The notes under the pieces were generated by a model. The model had not been told where the DNA came from. It was given only the letters and a program-made list of their open reading frames with translations, and searched no databases. DNA of 37,981 nt, taken from assembly GCA_045603085.1 (NCBI GenBank), contig JAZULL010000028.1, positions 1 through 37,981 on the forward strand. Direction: 5' to 3'. Positions 23,859-31,427 of the stretch are shown here, piece after piece; the stretch's first letter is position 1, and each line of letters begins with the position of its first letter. The translations under genes and the position numbers were made by a program. This DNA is from SVQP01 sp045603085. Its GTDB lineage: Bacteria; Bacillota; Clostridia; Oscillospirales; CAG-272.

Positions 23859-26435
23859 TTATATATCCCATTGATAGGTATACGAGCCGCTGCCCACGAC
23901 CTCGGTGCGATCGGGCAAGCGGATCTTAGCAGTTGTGCCAAACGGCACGGTGACGTAAAGCGCGATGTGTCCGAAGCGGCGCACCCAACGCACACTCACC
24001 TGCCCCTTGATCGTGTCCACGTGGGCCTGTGCGGAAAGCAGCTTGCTTGGATAGTGCGGTGCGATCTCAAGCTCTGCACATCCGGGGGCTGTGGGCTTGA
24101 TGCCGCAAAGCGTGCTGTACAGCCACTTATCCACAGAGCCGTACATGGGGTGATTGTGCGAGTTCATGCCGTCCTCTTTTTTTAGCTCAAAGCGCTCCCA
24201 GACGGTGGTCGCCTCGTTCTGGATCATGTAGCCGTATGAGGGGTATTCCTCGCTTGTCAATATCTCCCACGCGTCGTCCACGTAGCCGTATTTTGCTAGC
24301 ATTTCCAGCATATACAGCGTGCAAAGGTTGCCGGTTGTGAACTTATAATTCCGCTCGCGCAGGTCGTTTACCATGACCTCGGCAGCACGTGCGCAGTCGG
24401 CCTCGGGGATGATACCAAGCCACAAGGAGAATGCCTGTGAGGCCTGCGAGCCGCCTGCCATTTTGCAGGTCCCGGCATCCCACCATTTTTCCAGCATGGC
24501 GGTCTTGATCCTGTCAGCCAGCGCCTCATACTCGGCTTGCTTTTGGGCGTTGCCAAGTGCCTTGGCCATACGGGCAAGAGCCGTACAATTATAATACGAA
24601 AAGCCGGTGGACATGAATTTGCCGTCGGTCACGGCGCTGTTTGCATCCTCAAACGAGCGGCAAGCGTATGCAGGGCCTGCCCAGTCGCCGTAATAGGTAT
24701 AGTTTACGATATAGTCGTCGCTGCGCGAAATCAAGGACTTTTCCCAGGCCTCAAACCACGGGAAAGCTTGCTTGATCAGCTCGATATTATCGCAGAACAG
24801 ATGGGTCTGCTCCCCTGCCACAAGGAAAGACGAGCAAACCGGGTCTGCCGGATATTGGCCGAACAGAAAAGGTGCGCAGCAGGTAAACGCGCCGTCCTCG
24901 CGCTGCTCTGCATGAATATCGTCGATCACCTTGGGGAAAATGCGGCCGATATCAAAATTATAGGGCGTGGCGGTAAAGCGCACGGTGGCATCGTTCATCC
25001 AGCCCATGCGCTCGTCGCGCTGGGGACAGTCGGTAAGTATTGAATGGATATTGGATTTCTCGGTCTGCACGGCGTTCTTGTGCAGCTTGGAAACCAACGC
25101 CGAGCCGCAGACGAAATCGCTTTCGTTGGCAATATCGGTATACAGCGCAATGGCAATCACGCTGTTCTTGTCCGGGCAAGGATAGCCGTCCAGCTCAATA
25201 TAGCGGAAGCCGTGATAGGTGAACTTGGGCTGCCATGCGCGAAGATCTCTGTCATCCCCCGATGCAATATAGGTATCGGTCTGTGCCGCATCACGCAGAG
25301 GCTTATTATAAAGCCCGCCATCCTCGTCCAGCATCTCACCCATGCGCATGGTAACTCTGTGCCCTTCCTGCATGCCTTCAGGCAACACGATATGCGGGAC
25401 ACCCGCAATGTTCTGCCCGAAATCCAGAATGTACTTGCCGTTACCCAAGGCGTAGATCGTGTCAGCATAGTACCACTCCTGCTCGCAGACAGGCTCCACC
25501 GTCATGGGCACAAGCTTTTCGGTGGGCGAAGGAGTGACCAGCGCTTGCACAAAATTCTTGCCGCCAAACGGCATCATCCACGCACTATCGCGCAAGCGCG
25601 CGTCAAAGGTTTCACCGTCAAAAATGCTGACGTCGGTAATGGCATCGTGTCCGCAAATCCAAGAATCATCGGTCACGATAGTCTGTGTACTACCGTCCGC
25701 AAATGTCAGCACCAGCTTTGCAATCAGCGCGGTATCCCCGAAAAATTCCACGGGTCTGCCCGCAAATACGATGTCAAAAATTGATGTGTTGTTATATCTC
25801 CAACCGTCCGCGACCTCTACGGCAAGGGCGTTTGCACCGGCTTTCAGATGATGGGCAAAATCGGTTACAACTGCATATTGCACCTGCTTTGTATAGTTGG
25901 TGTGTGCGGGATCAAGACGAGCATCGTCGATCCGTTTGCCATTCACCATCACCTCATGATAGCCAATGCCCGCGACGTATAAGCAGGCATCCACGGGCTG
26001 CTCGGCAAGCTCAAAATCCTTGCGAAAACAGGTGGGAACGCGCTTTTTGACAGCCGGATGTGTGATCCAGGAAGCACAGGACATATCGGTCAAGCCGTTG
26101 ACAAAATGATCAGACTTTCCCTTACTCTCGTTGCCGTAAACATCGCGTACAAACACCTCTACCCCCAGAATCTGTCCTTCGGGAAGAGGCTTGCCGCCAT
26201 AGACCAAGCGTTGCTCCTGCTGCTCGCGCCACTCGCTATCCCAGTACAGAGTCTGCTCGCTTGTGTACACACATACACGGCAGGCACTTTGACTGTTATT
26301 CGGCAGATCGGAGATCACAGACCACGAAAAAGCAGGTTGCATTTGATCCGTGACCGAAATGCGGTTATGGACGTAAGCATAACGGTACAGCTTGCCACCG
26401 TCCATATATATCTGATTAACTTTGATGTCTTCCAT
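23859..26435 (-). CDS. Alpha-L-rhamnosidase, GH78
   Basis: Releases terminal L-rhamnose from plant glycosides or pectin fragments. The 858-residue protein shows N-terminal beta domains (the Bac_rhamnosid_N part starts about 115 with CASWITHPA), the rhamnosidase linker domain, and the (alpha/alpha)6 barrel with CPQRDERMGW (general acid Glu475) and EATTVWERF (general base Glu747), then HNHPMYGS and a C-terminal beta domain. There is no signal peptide, so it acts inside the cell on imported oligosaccharides. ATG at 26435 is chosen one base after the rhaA stop; a GTG at 26444 is an alternative, and both have weak ribosome binding sites. No transporter gene is in the window. Confidence 0.94.
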   Translation of the reverse strand: MEDIKVNQIYMDGGKLYRYAYVHNRISVTDQMQPAFSWSVISDLPNNSQSACRVCVYTSEQTLYWDSEWREQQEQRLVYGGKPLPEGQILGVEVFVRDVYGNESKGKSDHFVNGLTDMSCASWITHPAVKKRVPTCFRKDFELAEQPVDACLYVAGIGYHEVMVNGKRIDDARLDPAHTNYTKQVQYAVVTDFAHHLKAGANALAVEVADGWRYNNTSIFDIVFAGRPVEFFGDTALIAKLVLTFADGSTQTIVTDDSWICGHDAITDVSIFDGETFDARLRDSAWMMPFGGKNFVQALVTPSPTEKLVPMTVEPVCEQEWYYADTIYALGNGKYILDFGQNIAGVPHIVLPEGMQEGHRVTMRMGEMLDEDGGLYNKPLRDAAQTDTYIASGDDRDLRAWQPKFTYHGFRYIELDGYPCPDKNSVIAIALYTDIANESDFVCGSALVSKLHKNAVQTEKSNIHSILTDCPQRDERMGWMNDATVRFTATPYNFDIGRIFPKVIDDIHAEQREDGAFTCCAPFLFGQYPADPVCSSFLVAGEQTHLFCDNIELIKQAFPWFEAWEKSLISRSDDYIVNYTYYGDWAGPAYACRSFEDANSAVTDGKFMSTGFSYYNCTALARMAKALGNAQKQAEYEALADRIKTAMLEKWWDAGTCKMAGGSQASQAFSLWLGIIPEADCARAAEVMVNDLRERNYKFTTGNLCTLYMLEMLAKYGYVDDAWEILTSEEYPSYGYMIQNEATTVWERFELKKEDGMNSHNHPMYGSVDKWLYSTLCGIKPTAPGCAELEIAPHYPSKLLSAQAHVDTIKGQVSVRWVRRFGHIALYVTVPFGTTAKIRLPDRTEVVGSGSYTYQWDI

Positions 26436-26436
26436 A

Positions 26437-27705
26437 TTATCCACGCTTGCTCTGTACGTTTGCCTCGTACGCCTTTAGCTGATCGATCCATTCGGTGCCT
26501 ACGGGCACGCCACGGGTGTAGCAAAGGTAATCCCAAACGGCACCGGACGGCAGATTGCGGAATTCGTCAAGCAGCGCAAGTCTTACGGTCAGATCTCCGT
26601 CCATCTCTGCCTTTTGCAAGAGCGGATACGGCTCAATCAGCGCATCAAGCAGCGCCTTGCCGGCCGCGCGCAGACCAATCGCCCAGGCGGCGACACGGTT
26701 GACGGTGGCATCAAAGTAATCAAGGCCCATAAAGACCTTTCCGGAATCGTACAGGTGGCCGCGCACGACCTGCTGCATGATGGCGCTCAGATCGTCGCCC
26801 TGCAGCAGCACGTGGTCACTGTCCCAGCGCACGCCGCGGCTGATGTGCAGAAGCAGCGTATCAATATAGGGATAAACGGCAGAAATTTTATCCACGATGG
26901 ATTCGGTGGGATGATAATGCCCGGTATCCATGCAGACGCCAATGCCGTGCGTGGCAGCATACGCGATATAGAACTCATGCGAGCCGACCGTAAAGCACTC
27001 GGTACCGATGCCGAACAGCTTTCCCTCCAGCACGTCGCGCACGTTTGCCTTATCGTAATTCACCGAAAGGATCTCGTCCAGCGAGTCGGCAAGACGCGCA
27101 CGGTATGCAAAGCGGTCTGCGGGGATATCCTTGGTGCCGTCGGGAACCCAGATATTGTTGATGCAAACCTCGCCAAGCTCACGACCGATGTCATTTGCAA
27201 TGGCTCTGCCGCTCTTACCCGCCTTGATCCAGTATTCACGGGTTGCCTTATCAAGGCTGGCCAGCGAGCAGCCGTCCAGCATACGCGGATGGGTAAAGAA
27301 GGATACGTTGAAATCAAGCGCATAACCGCGCTGCTTTGCCCAGTCGATCCAACCGCGGAAATCCTCGGTGGTCTGCAAATTTCGCTCGGTCGTGCCGGGC
27401 TCACCGTACATGGAGTGCAGATTCACCCTGGGCTTTGTGGGCGAAAAGGAAAAGGCGGTATCGATATCCAATCGCATTTCCTCGCCGTTTCTTGCTCTGC
27501 CGGGATAATTGCCCGTAACCAGGTTTTCGGAATGCACGCCGTCGTGCTTCTCGAAGCCTACTACGTCATCTCCCTGCCAATTATGCAGGGTGATCGGAAT
27601 GGTTTTGAAAATCTCAATAGCAGCATCGGTATCCACACCGTATGCGGCGTAAACCTTTTTGGCGTCCTCATAGGACCTGAGAATTTGCTCGGGATTACGT
27701 TTCAT
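26437..27705 (-). CDS. rhaA: L-rhamnose isomerase
   Basis: Converts L-rhamnose to L-rhamnulose in the cytoplasm. The 422-residue length and motifs agree with RhaA: HNWQGDDVVGFE, TGNYPGRARN, NIWVPDGTKDIPADR, KLFGIGTE, GHYHPTESIVDKISA (metal region), LHISRGVRWDSDHV and GLDYFDATVNRVAAWAIG. The start MKRNPEQIL follows GGAGGT at seven bases; the longer frame to 27870 crosses promoter and terminator. First gene of the rhamnose operon. Rhamnulokinase and aldolase genes are not in the window. Confidence 0.97.
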   Translation of the reverse strand: MKRNPEQILRSYEDAKKVYAAYGVDTDAAIEIFKTIPITLHNWQGDDVVGFEKHDGVHSENLVTGNYPGRARNGEEMRLDIDTAFSFSPTKPRVNLHSMYGEPGTTERNLQTTEDFRGWIDWAKQRGYALDFNVSFFTHPRMLDGCSLASLDKATREYWIKAGKSGRAIANDIGRELGEVCINNIWVPDGTKDIPADRFAYRARLADSLDEILSVNYDKANVRDVLEGKLFGIGTECFTVGSHEFYIAYAATHGIGVCMDTGHYHPTESIVDKISAVYPYIDTLLLHISRGVRWDSDHVLLQGDDLSAIMQQVVRGHLYDSGKVFMGLDYFDATVNRVAAWAIGLRAAGKALLDALIEPYPLLQKAEMDGDLTVRLALLDEFRNLPSGAVWDYLCYTRGVPVGTEWIDQLKAYEANVQSKRG

Positions 27706-27735
27706 GGGCTGTACCTCCGTATATTTTTCCGTTTT

Positions 27736-27764
27736 ATTGTACCATTGATTCCCTTTTATGTCAA
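27736..27764 (-). promoter_or_regulatory. Promoter of the rhamnose operon
   Basis: On the minus strand TTGACA (27759-27764), 17-bp spacer, TACAAT (27736-27741). The -35 box begins almost directly after the T-tract of the preceding terminator. Confidence 0.85.
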
Positions 27765-27772
27765 GAAAAAAA

Positions 27773-27800
27773 TGCGGCTGTCGCTTGTGCGACAGCCGCA
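27773..27800 (-). terminator. Terminator of the feo operon
   Basis: A perfect 12-bp stem TGCGGCTGTCGC (27773-27784) / GCGACAGCCGCA (27789-27800), four-base loop, T7 tract on the minus strand. Confidence 0.93.
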
Positions 27801-27806
27801 GGAGAA

Positions 27807-28001
27807 TTATTCTTGATCGGATTTTTTCGGATGGCACTTGCCTGCCATGGGACAGGATGTGCAGGAGCAACCGCAGGAGGAGGATTTACCCTTTTTCTTA
27901 TCCCGTACCATCAGCACGATCACCAATGCCACCACGGCCAGTACAACCACTCCGACCAAAACAGAGCCGATATTGGCAATCAACCAATCAATCAAAATCA
28001 T
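27807..28001 (-). CDS. FeoB-associated Cys-rich membrane protein
   Basis: A 64-residue protein with one N-terminal membrane helix (IGSVLVGVVVLAVVALVIVL), a KKKGK stop-transfer and a Cys-rich tail CGCSCTSCPMAGKC. Such proteins accompany FeoB in Clostridia and may take part in iron delivery or act in the place of FeoC; this role is not proven. GAGGT is upstream; it lies 15 bp behind feoB and ends in the feo terminator. Confidence 0.9.
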   Translation of the reverse strand: MILIDWLIANIGSVLVGVVVLAVVALVIVLMVRDKKKGKSSSCGCSCTSCPMAGKCHPKKSDQE

Positions 28002-28016
28002 AGCTTACCTCAAAAA

Positions 28017-30419
28017 TTACATGGATTTCTTAGCCTTTTTTTGGTACTTGTTGGGGCGCAGGAGGAAATACAGACCAACGGCAAGTACAACCAGAGCCGC
28101 GATCAGACCCACAACGTTGACGTTACCGCTGAAGGCCGAGCCGAGCTGATAGATCATCAGCGATATGGCATAAGCGAACAGACACTGATAGGAGATGGCA
28201 AACGCCGTCCACTTTGCGCTGTTCATTTCTCTGCGGATCGCGCCCATTGCCGCAAAGCAGGGAGCGCAGAGCAGATTGAAGATTAAGAACGAGAAGCCTG
28301 CAAGCTGAGTCATGCCGACAAAGTCAAGCACGCCGAATACTGCAACGACCTCTTCCTTTGCAACCAGACCCATGAAGGTTGCCACGGTTGCTTCGATAGA
28401 GCCAAAGCCCAGAGGGATAAAGATCCACTTCAGGGCGTTACCAACGATGCCAAGCAGGCTGTTGGCCATATCCATCCCGGGATCGAACAGGAGCTTGCCG
28501 TCCACAAAGCCGAAGGACGAGCCTGCCCATATAATGATGGCGGACAGCAGGATCACAGTACCCGCCTTTTTGACAAACGACCAGGTTCTCTCCCAAACGC
28601 TGTGCCAGATGTTGGAGACAGTAGGCCAGTGATATGCGGGAAGCTCCATGACAAAGGGAGAGGCTTCACCCGAGAACAGCTTGGTCTTTTTCAGGATAAT
28701 ACCCGAAACGATGACGGCAGCAATGCCGATAAAGTATGCAAGGGGTGCGATCCACCATGCGCCGCCGAACAGAGATCCTGCGATCATGGCGATAATGGGC
28801 AGCTTTGCGCCGCAAGGAATAAAGGTGGTGGTGATGACGGTCATGCGGCGGTCCTTTTCGTTTTCAATGGTACGGGACGCCATGATGCCGGGAACGCCAC
28901 AGCCCGTACCGATCAGCATGGGGATAAAGGACTTACCCGACAGACCGAAGCGGCGGAAGATTCTATCCAGCACGAATGCGATACGCGCCATATAGCCGCA
29001 GGCCTCAAGGAATGCAAGCAGAATGAACAGTACGACCATCTGAGGCACAAAGCCAAGCACGGCGCCAACACCGCCCACGATACCGTCCAGCACCAGCGCC
29101 TGCAGCCAATCTACACAGCCGATGGCGTCAAGTCCCTGCTCTACCAGCACGGGAATGCCGGGCACCATGATGCGATAGTCACCGATCGCGGGAGCATTTT
29201 CAAGCAGAGCGTCAGCCACAACCGTGATGTCGTAGCCTGCGTCCAGCAGCGCGTCGTTGTAAGAGCCGTAGGCCTCCTCGAATGCGCCGAGATCGCCGTC
29301 CTGTACGGCTCCAAGGATCTCATCTGCACCCACAACGCCGGCGTCATGCGCCTGCTCCAGCACGGGAGTCATGACTGCATTGTCAAGCAGATTTTCCTCT
29401 GCGTAAGCATCAACAGCGTTGTTATATTTCTGCGCGCCGATCACGGGCACTGCCCATTCGTCGCCAAACAGGCCGTCGTTGGTAAAGTCGGTCACCCACG
29501 TACCAACCGTGGATACCGAGATATAGTACACAAGGAACATGATGACCACAAAGATGGGCAAAGCGAGCACGCGGTTGGTGACCACCTTGTCGATCTTGTC
29601 GGATACGGTCATGCGGCTTGTGTTCTTTTTCTTGTAGCAACCCGAAAGCAGGGTTGCAATATAATTATATCGCTCGTTGGCGATGATGCTCTCGGATTCA
29701 TCGTCAAGCTCTTGTTCGGCCATCACGATATCGTGTTCGATATGTGCCACCTTTTCCGCGGGCATGGCAAGCTGCTCAAGCACCATGCGGTCGCGTTCAA
29801 AGATCTTGATGGCGTACCATCTCTGCTGCTCCTCGGGCATGCCGTGAACAGCCGCTTCCTCGATGTGTGCAATGGCATGCTCGACAGCCCCCGAGAAATT
29901 ATGCATGGGGGCGTGAGGCTCGGTGCCTGCGGCGGCGATGGCGATCTCGGCCGCTTCGTCAATGCCCGTCCCCTTGAGCGCCGAGATCTCGACAACGGGA
30001 CAGCCAAGACGCTTGGACAAGAGAGCCGTATCAAGCTGGTCGCCGTTCTTGCGCACCACGTCGATCATATTGATGGTGACCACCACGGGAATGCCAAGCT
30101 CGGTCAGCTGGGTGGTCAGATACAGATTTCGCTCGAGGTTCGAGCCGTCCACGATGTTGAGAATGACGTTGGGACGCTCGCCGACAAGATAGTTTCTTGC
30201 AACCACCTCTTCGGGCGTATAGGGAGAAAGAGAATAAATACCGGGCAGGTCGGTCAGGATCACGTTTTCGTGCTTCTTGATCTTGCCTTCCTTCTTTTCC
30301 ACGGTGACGCCGGGCCAGTTACCTACAAACTGATTGGAGCCCGTGAGTGCATTAAACAGGGTCGTTTTACCCGAGTTGGGGTTGCCCGCAAGAGCGATTC
30401 TGATCTTGCTTTGTTCCAT
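28017..30419 (-). CDS. feoB: Ferrous iron transporter FeoB
   Basis: Membrane Fe2+ importer with cytosolic GTPase. At 800 residues it is longer than the usual 650-750. The NFeoB G domain has GNPNSGKTTLFNALTG (12-27), GVTVEKKEG, DLPGIYSL (57-64) and NMID (117-120). The helical spacer and the membrane part follow, with two gate domains: GTGCGVPGIMASRT (504-517) and NLLCAPCFA (715-723). The extra length is mainly an acidic segment of about 95 residues (325-420) in the outer loop between the first two membrane helices. The start is set by GGAGG five bases upstream, contributed by a repeated 47-bp element. Confidence 0.96.
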   Translation of the reverse strand: MEQSKIRIALAGNPNSGKTTLFNALTGSNQFVGNWPGVTVEKKEGKIKKHENVILTDLPGIYSLSPYTPEEVVARNYLVGERPNVILNIVDGSNLERNLYLTTQLTELGIPVVVTINMIDVVRKNGDQLDTALLSKRLGCPVVEISALKGTGIDEAAEIAIAAAGTEPHAPMHNFSGAVEHAIAHIEEAAVHGMPEEQQRWYAIKIFERDRMVLEQLAMPAEKVAHIEHDIVMAEQELDDESESIIANERYNYIATLLSGCYKKKNTSRMTVSDKIDKVVTNRVLALPIFVVIMFLVYYISVSTVGTWVTDFTNDGLFGDEWAVPVIGAQKYNNAVDAYAEENLLDNAVMTPVLEQAHDAGVVGADEILGAVQDGDLGAFEEAYGSYNDALLDAGYDITVVADALLENAPAIGDYRIMVPGIPVLVEQGLDAIGCVDWLQALVLDGIVGGVGAVLGFVPQMVVLFILLAFLEACGYMARIAFVLDRIFRRFGLSGKSFIPMLIGTGCGVPGIMASRTIENEKDRRMTVITTTFIPCGAKLPIIAMIAGSLFGGAWWIAPLAYFIGIAAVIVSGIILKKTKLFSGEASPFVMELPAYHWPTVSNIWHSVWERTWSFVKKAGTVILLSAIIIWAGSSFGFVDGKLLFDPGMDMANSLLGIVGNALKWIFIPLGFGSIEATVATFMGLVAKEEVVAVFGVLDFVGMTQLAGFSFLIFNLLCAPCFAAMGAIRREMNSAKWTAFAISYQCLFAYAISLMIYQLGSAFSGNVNVVGLIAALVVLAVGLYFLLRPNKYQKKAKKSM

Positions 30420-30422
30420 GTT

Positions 30423-30469
30423 AACCTCCATGCCGCCCATAGCGGCTCAAATAGTAGTGGAAAGTTCAC
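30423..30469 (-). repeat. 47-bp dispersed element, copy B, containing hairpin and Shine-Dalgarno of feoB
   Basis: The partner of copy A (23706-23752), 41/47 identical and in the same orientation to the following gene. The hairpin is GCCGC-TATGG-GCGGC, then ATGGAGGTT and the feoB ATG. Changes lie mainly in the hairpin loop region and a three-base stretch of the 5' half. Confidence 0.8.
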
Positions 30470-30494
30470 TTTCACGCTCACCTTCCATTTTTGG

Positions 30495-30510
30495 GTTAGT
30501 CTATGCTAAC
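30495..30510. promoter_or_regulatory. Candidate DtxR-family operator between feoA and feoB
   Basis: GTTAGTCTATGCTAAC, a palindrome with GTTAG/CTAAC ends. It matches the feoA operator candidate (30818-30833) at 14 of 16 bases. It could mark an internal regulated promoter or serve as a second binding site. Confidence 0.65.
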
Positions 30511-30534
30511 CTACATTGCAAAAAAATACTTGGG

Positions 30535-30759
30535 TCAGTTCTCTACTTCAATCAGCTCGGCATCGGCCTTGCGCAGGGACAGCTCGTATCCGCGCACGTT
30601 AAGCTCCAGCGGGTCTCCCAGCGGTGCTACCTTACGCACGTAGATCTCTACGCCCTTTGTAATGCCCATGTCCATGATGCGGCGCTTGAGTGCGCCTTCA
30701 CCGTGCAGCTTGACCACCTTTGCGGTCTGCCCAACCTTGACGTCTCGCAACGTTTTCAT
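30535..30759 (-). CDS. feoA: Ferrous iron transport protein FeoA
   Basis: A 74-residue SH3-like cytosolic partner of FeoB. The conserved pattern is seen in LRDVKVGQTAKVVKL, then RRIMDMGITKGVEI and PLGDPLELNVRGYELSLRKADAELI. AAAGGGG lies seven bases before the ATG. The gap to feoB is unusually long (115 bp) and holds an operator-like palindrome and copy B of the 47-bp element. Confidence 0.95.
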   Translation of the reverse strand: MKTLRDVKVGQTAKVVKLHGEGALKRRIMDMGITKGVEIYVRKVAPLGDPLELNVRGYELSLRKADAELIEVEN

Positions 30760-30817
30760 TTCGTTTCCCCTTTCTCCGGAATACGAAAACTGCTTTGTTT
30801 ACAAAGCAATTCTGCGA

Positions 30818-30833
30818 GTTAGCCTGTGCTAAC
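30818..30833. promoter_or_regulatory. Candidate DtxR-family operator at the feoA promoter
   Basis: GTTAGCCTGTGCTAAC, a perfect GTTAGC/GCTAAC palindrome beginning seven bp downstream of the feoA -10 box, a position that would block transcription. A further hairpin TGCTTTG/CAAAGCA (30791-30808) lies between it and feoA. Confidence 0.75.
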
Positions 30834-30840
30834 TGTAAAT

Positions 30841-30869
30841 ATTATAGCCCCTTTTGCACAATTTGTCAA
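30841..30869 (-). promoter_or_regulatory. Promoter of the feo operon
   Basis: On the minus strand TTGACA (30864-30869), 17-bp spacer, TATAAT (30841-30846): perfect boxes, overlapped downstream by the operator candidate. Confidence 0.9.
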
Positions 30870-30965
30870 TATACTCCAAATAATTTTTTCAACTTTATTA
30901 AAAAAACGCATGAAGCACAAAGAAATCGCCCGCTTTTTGTGCATTATGCGCATGGCGAAAAAGAC

Positions 30966-30994
30966 TTGATTTTTGGTTTGGTTTGTGGTATAAT
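30966..30994 (+). promoter_or_regulatory. Promoter of the DtxR-family regulator gene
   Basis: TTGATT (30966-30971), 17-bp spacer, TATAAT (30989-30994). Between this and the feo promoter lies a GCACAAA/TTTGTGC inverted repeat (30915-30921/30936-30942) of unknown meaning. I see no GTTAG palindrome here, so autoregulation is not indicated. Confidence 0.8.
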
Positions 30995-31025
30995 ATACGG
31001 AAAGAAATCAAAAGGAGGGATAGCC

Positions 31026-31397
31026 GTGAGCAAGATTCTGGAATCGGGCGAGATGTACCTTGAAAATATTCTTGTGCTGCGCGACAAGCTCGAGCACGTG
31101 CGCGCGATCGACATTGTCAATTACACGGGCTATTCCAAGCCCAGCATCAGCCGCGCCACGGGGCTTTTGAAGGAAGACGGCATGATTGAGGTGGATGCGC
31201 AGGGCTACATCACGCTGACGCCTGCGGGCGAGGCGCGCGCCCAGAACGTTTATTTGCGACACAAAACGCTGACAGCATTTTTCTGCTCGATCGGTATCGA
31301 CGAGGAAACCGCCTCGGCAGACGCCTGCAAGATCGAGCACGTCATCAGCGAGGAGAGTATGATCAAGATCCGGGAGTATCTGGAAAACAAAGAATAA
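31026..31397 (+). CDS. DtxR/MntR-family metal-dependent repressor, probably iron-sensing
   Basis: A 123-residue winged-helix repressor without the SH3-like third domain. The N-terminal part GEMYLENILVL matches the EMY metal-site helix of the family. YSKPSISRATGLLKEDG is the recognition helix region. LRHKTL (His79) and ACKIEHVIS (Cys101, Glu104, His105) give the remaining metal ligands. Cys at position 101 is the DtxR/IdeR iron-type residue, where B. subtilis MntR has Glu; hence iron rather than manganese is inferred. The start is GTG, set by AAGGAGG. It is divergent from feoA, whose promoter carries a matching palindrome. Confidence 0.9.
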   Translation: MSKILESGEMYLENILVLRDKLEHVRAIDIVNYTGYSKPSISRATGLLKEDGMIEVDAQGYITLTPAGEARAQNVYLRHKTLTAFFCSIGIDEETASADACKIEHVISEESMIKIREYLENKE

Positions 31398-31426
31398 GAG
31401 CAACGGCGATGCCGTTGCTCTTATTC
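31392..31426. terminator. Bidirectional terminator between the regulator and DUF4097 genes
   Basis: A perfect 16-bp stem, arms 31392-31407 and 31411-31426, with a three-base GAT loop. It overlaps the stop codon of the regulator gene and ends one base before the convergent gene's stop at 31428. Confidence 0.92.
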
Positions 31427-31427
31427 T

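Noticed and set aside
28602..30509. A 635-codon plus-strand frame opposite feoB
   Set aside because: Antisense to a fully conserved FeoB; its His-rich composition is typical of a reverse-frame shadow.
30791..30833. Possible riboswitch in the feoA leader
   Set aside because: The leader is short and holds only two simple palindromes, one fitting a DtxR-type operator; no known riboswitch core is visible.
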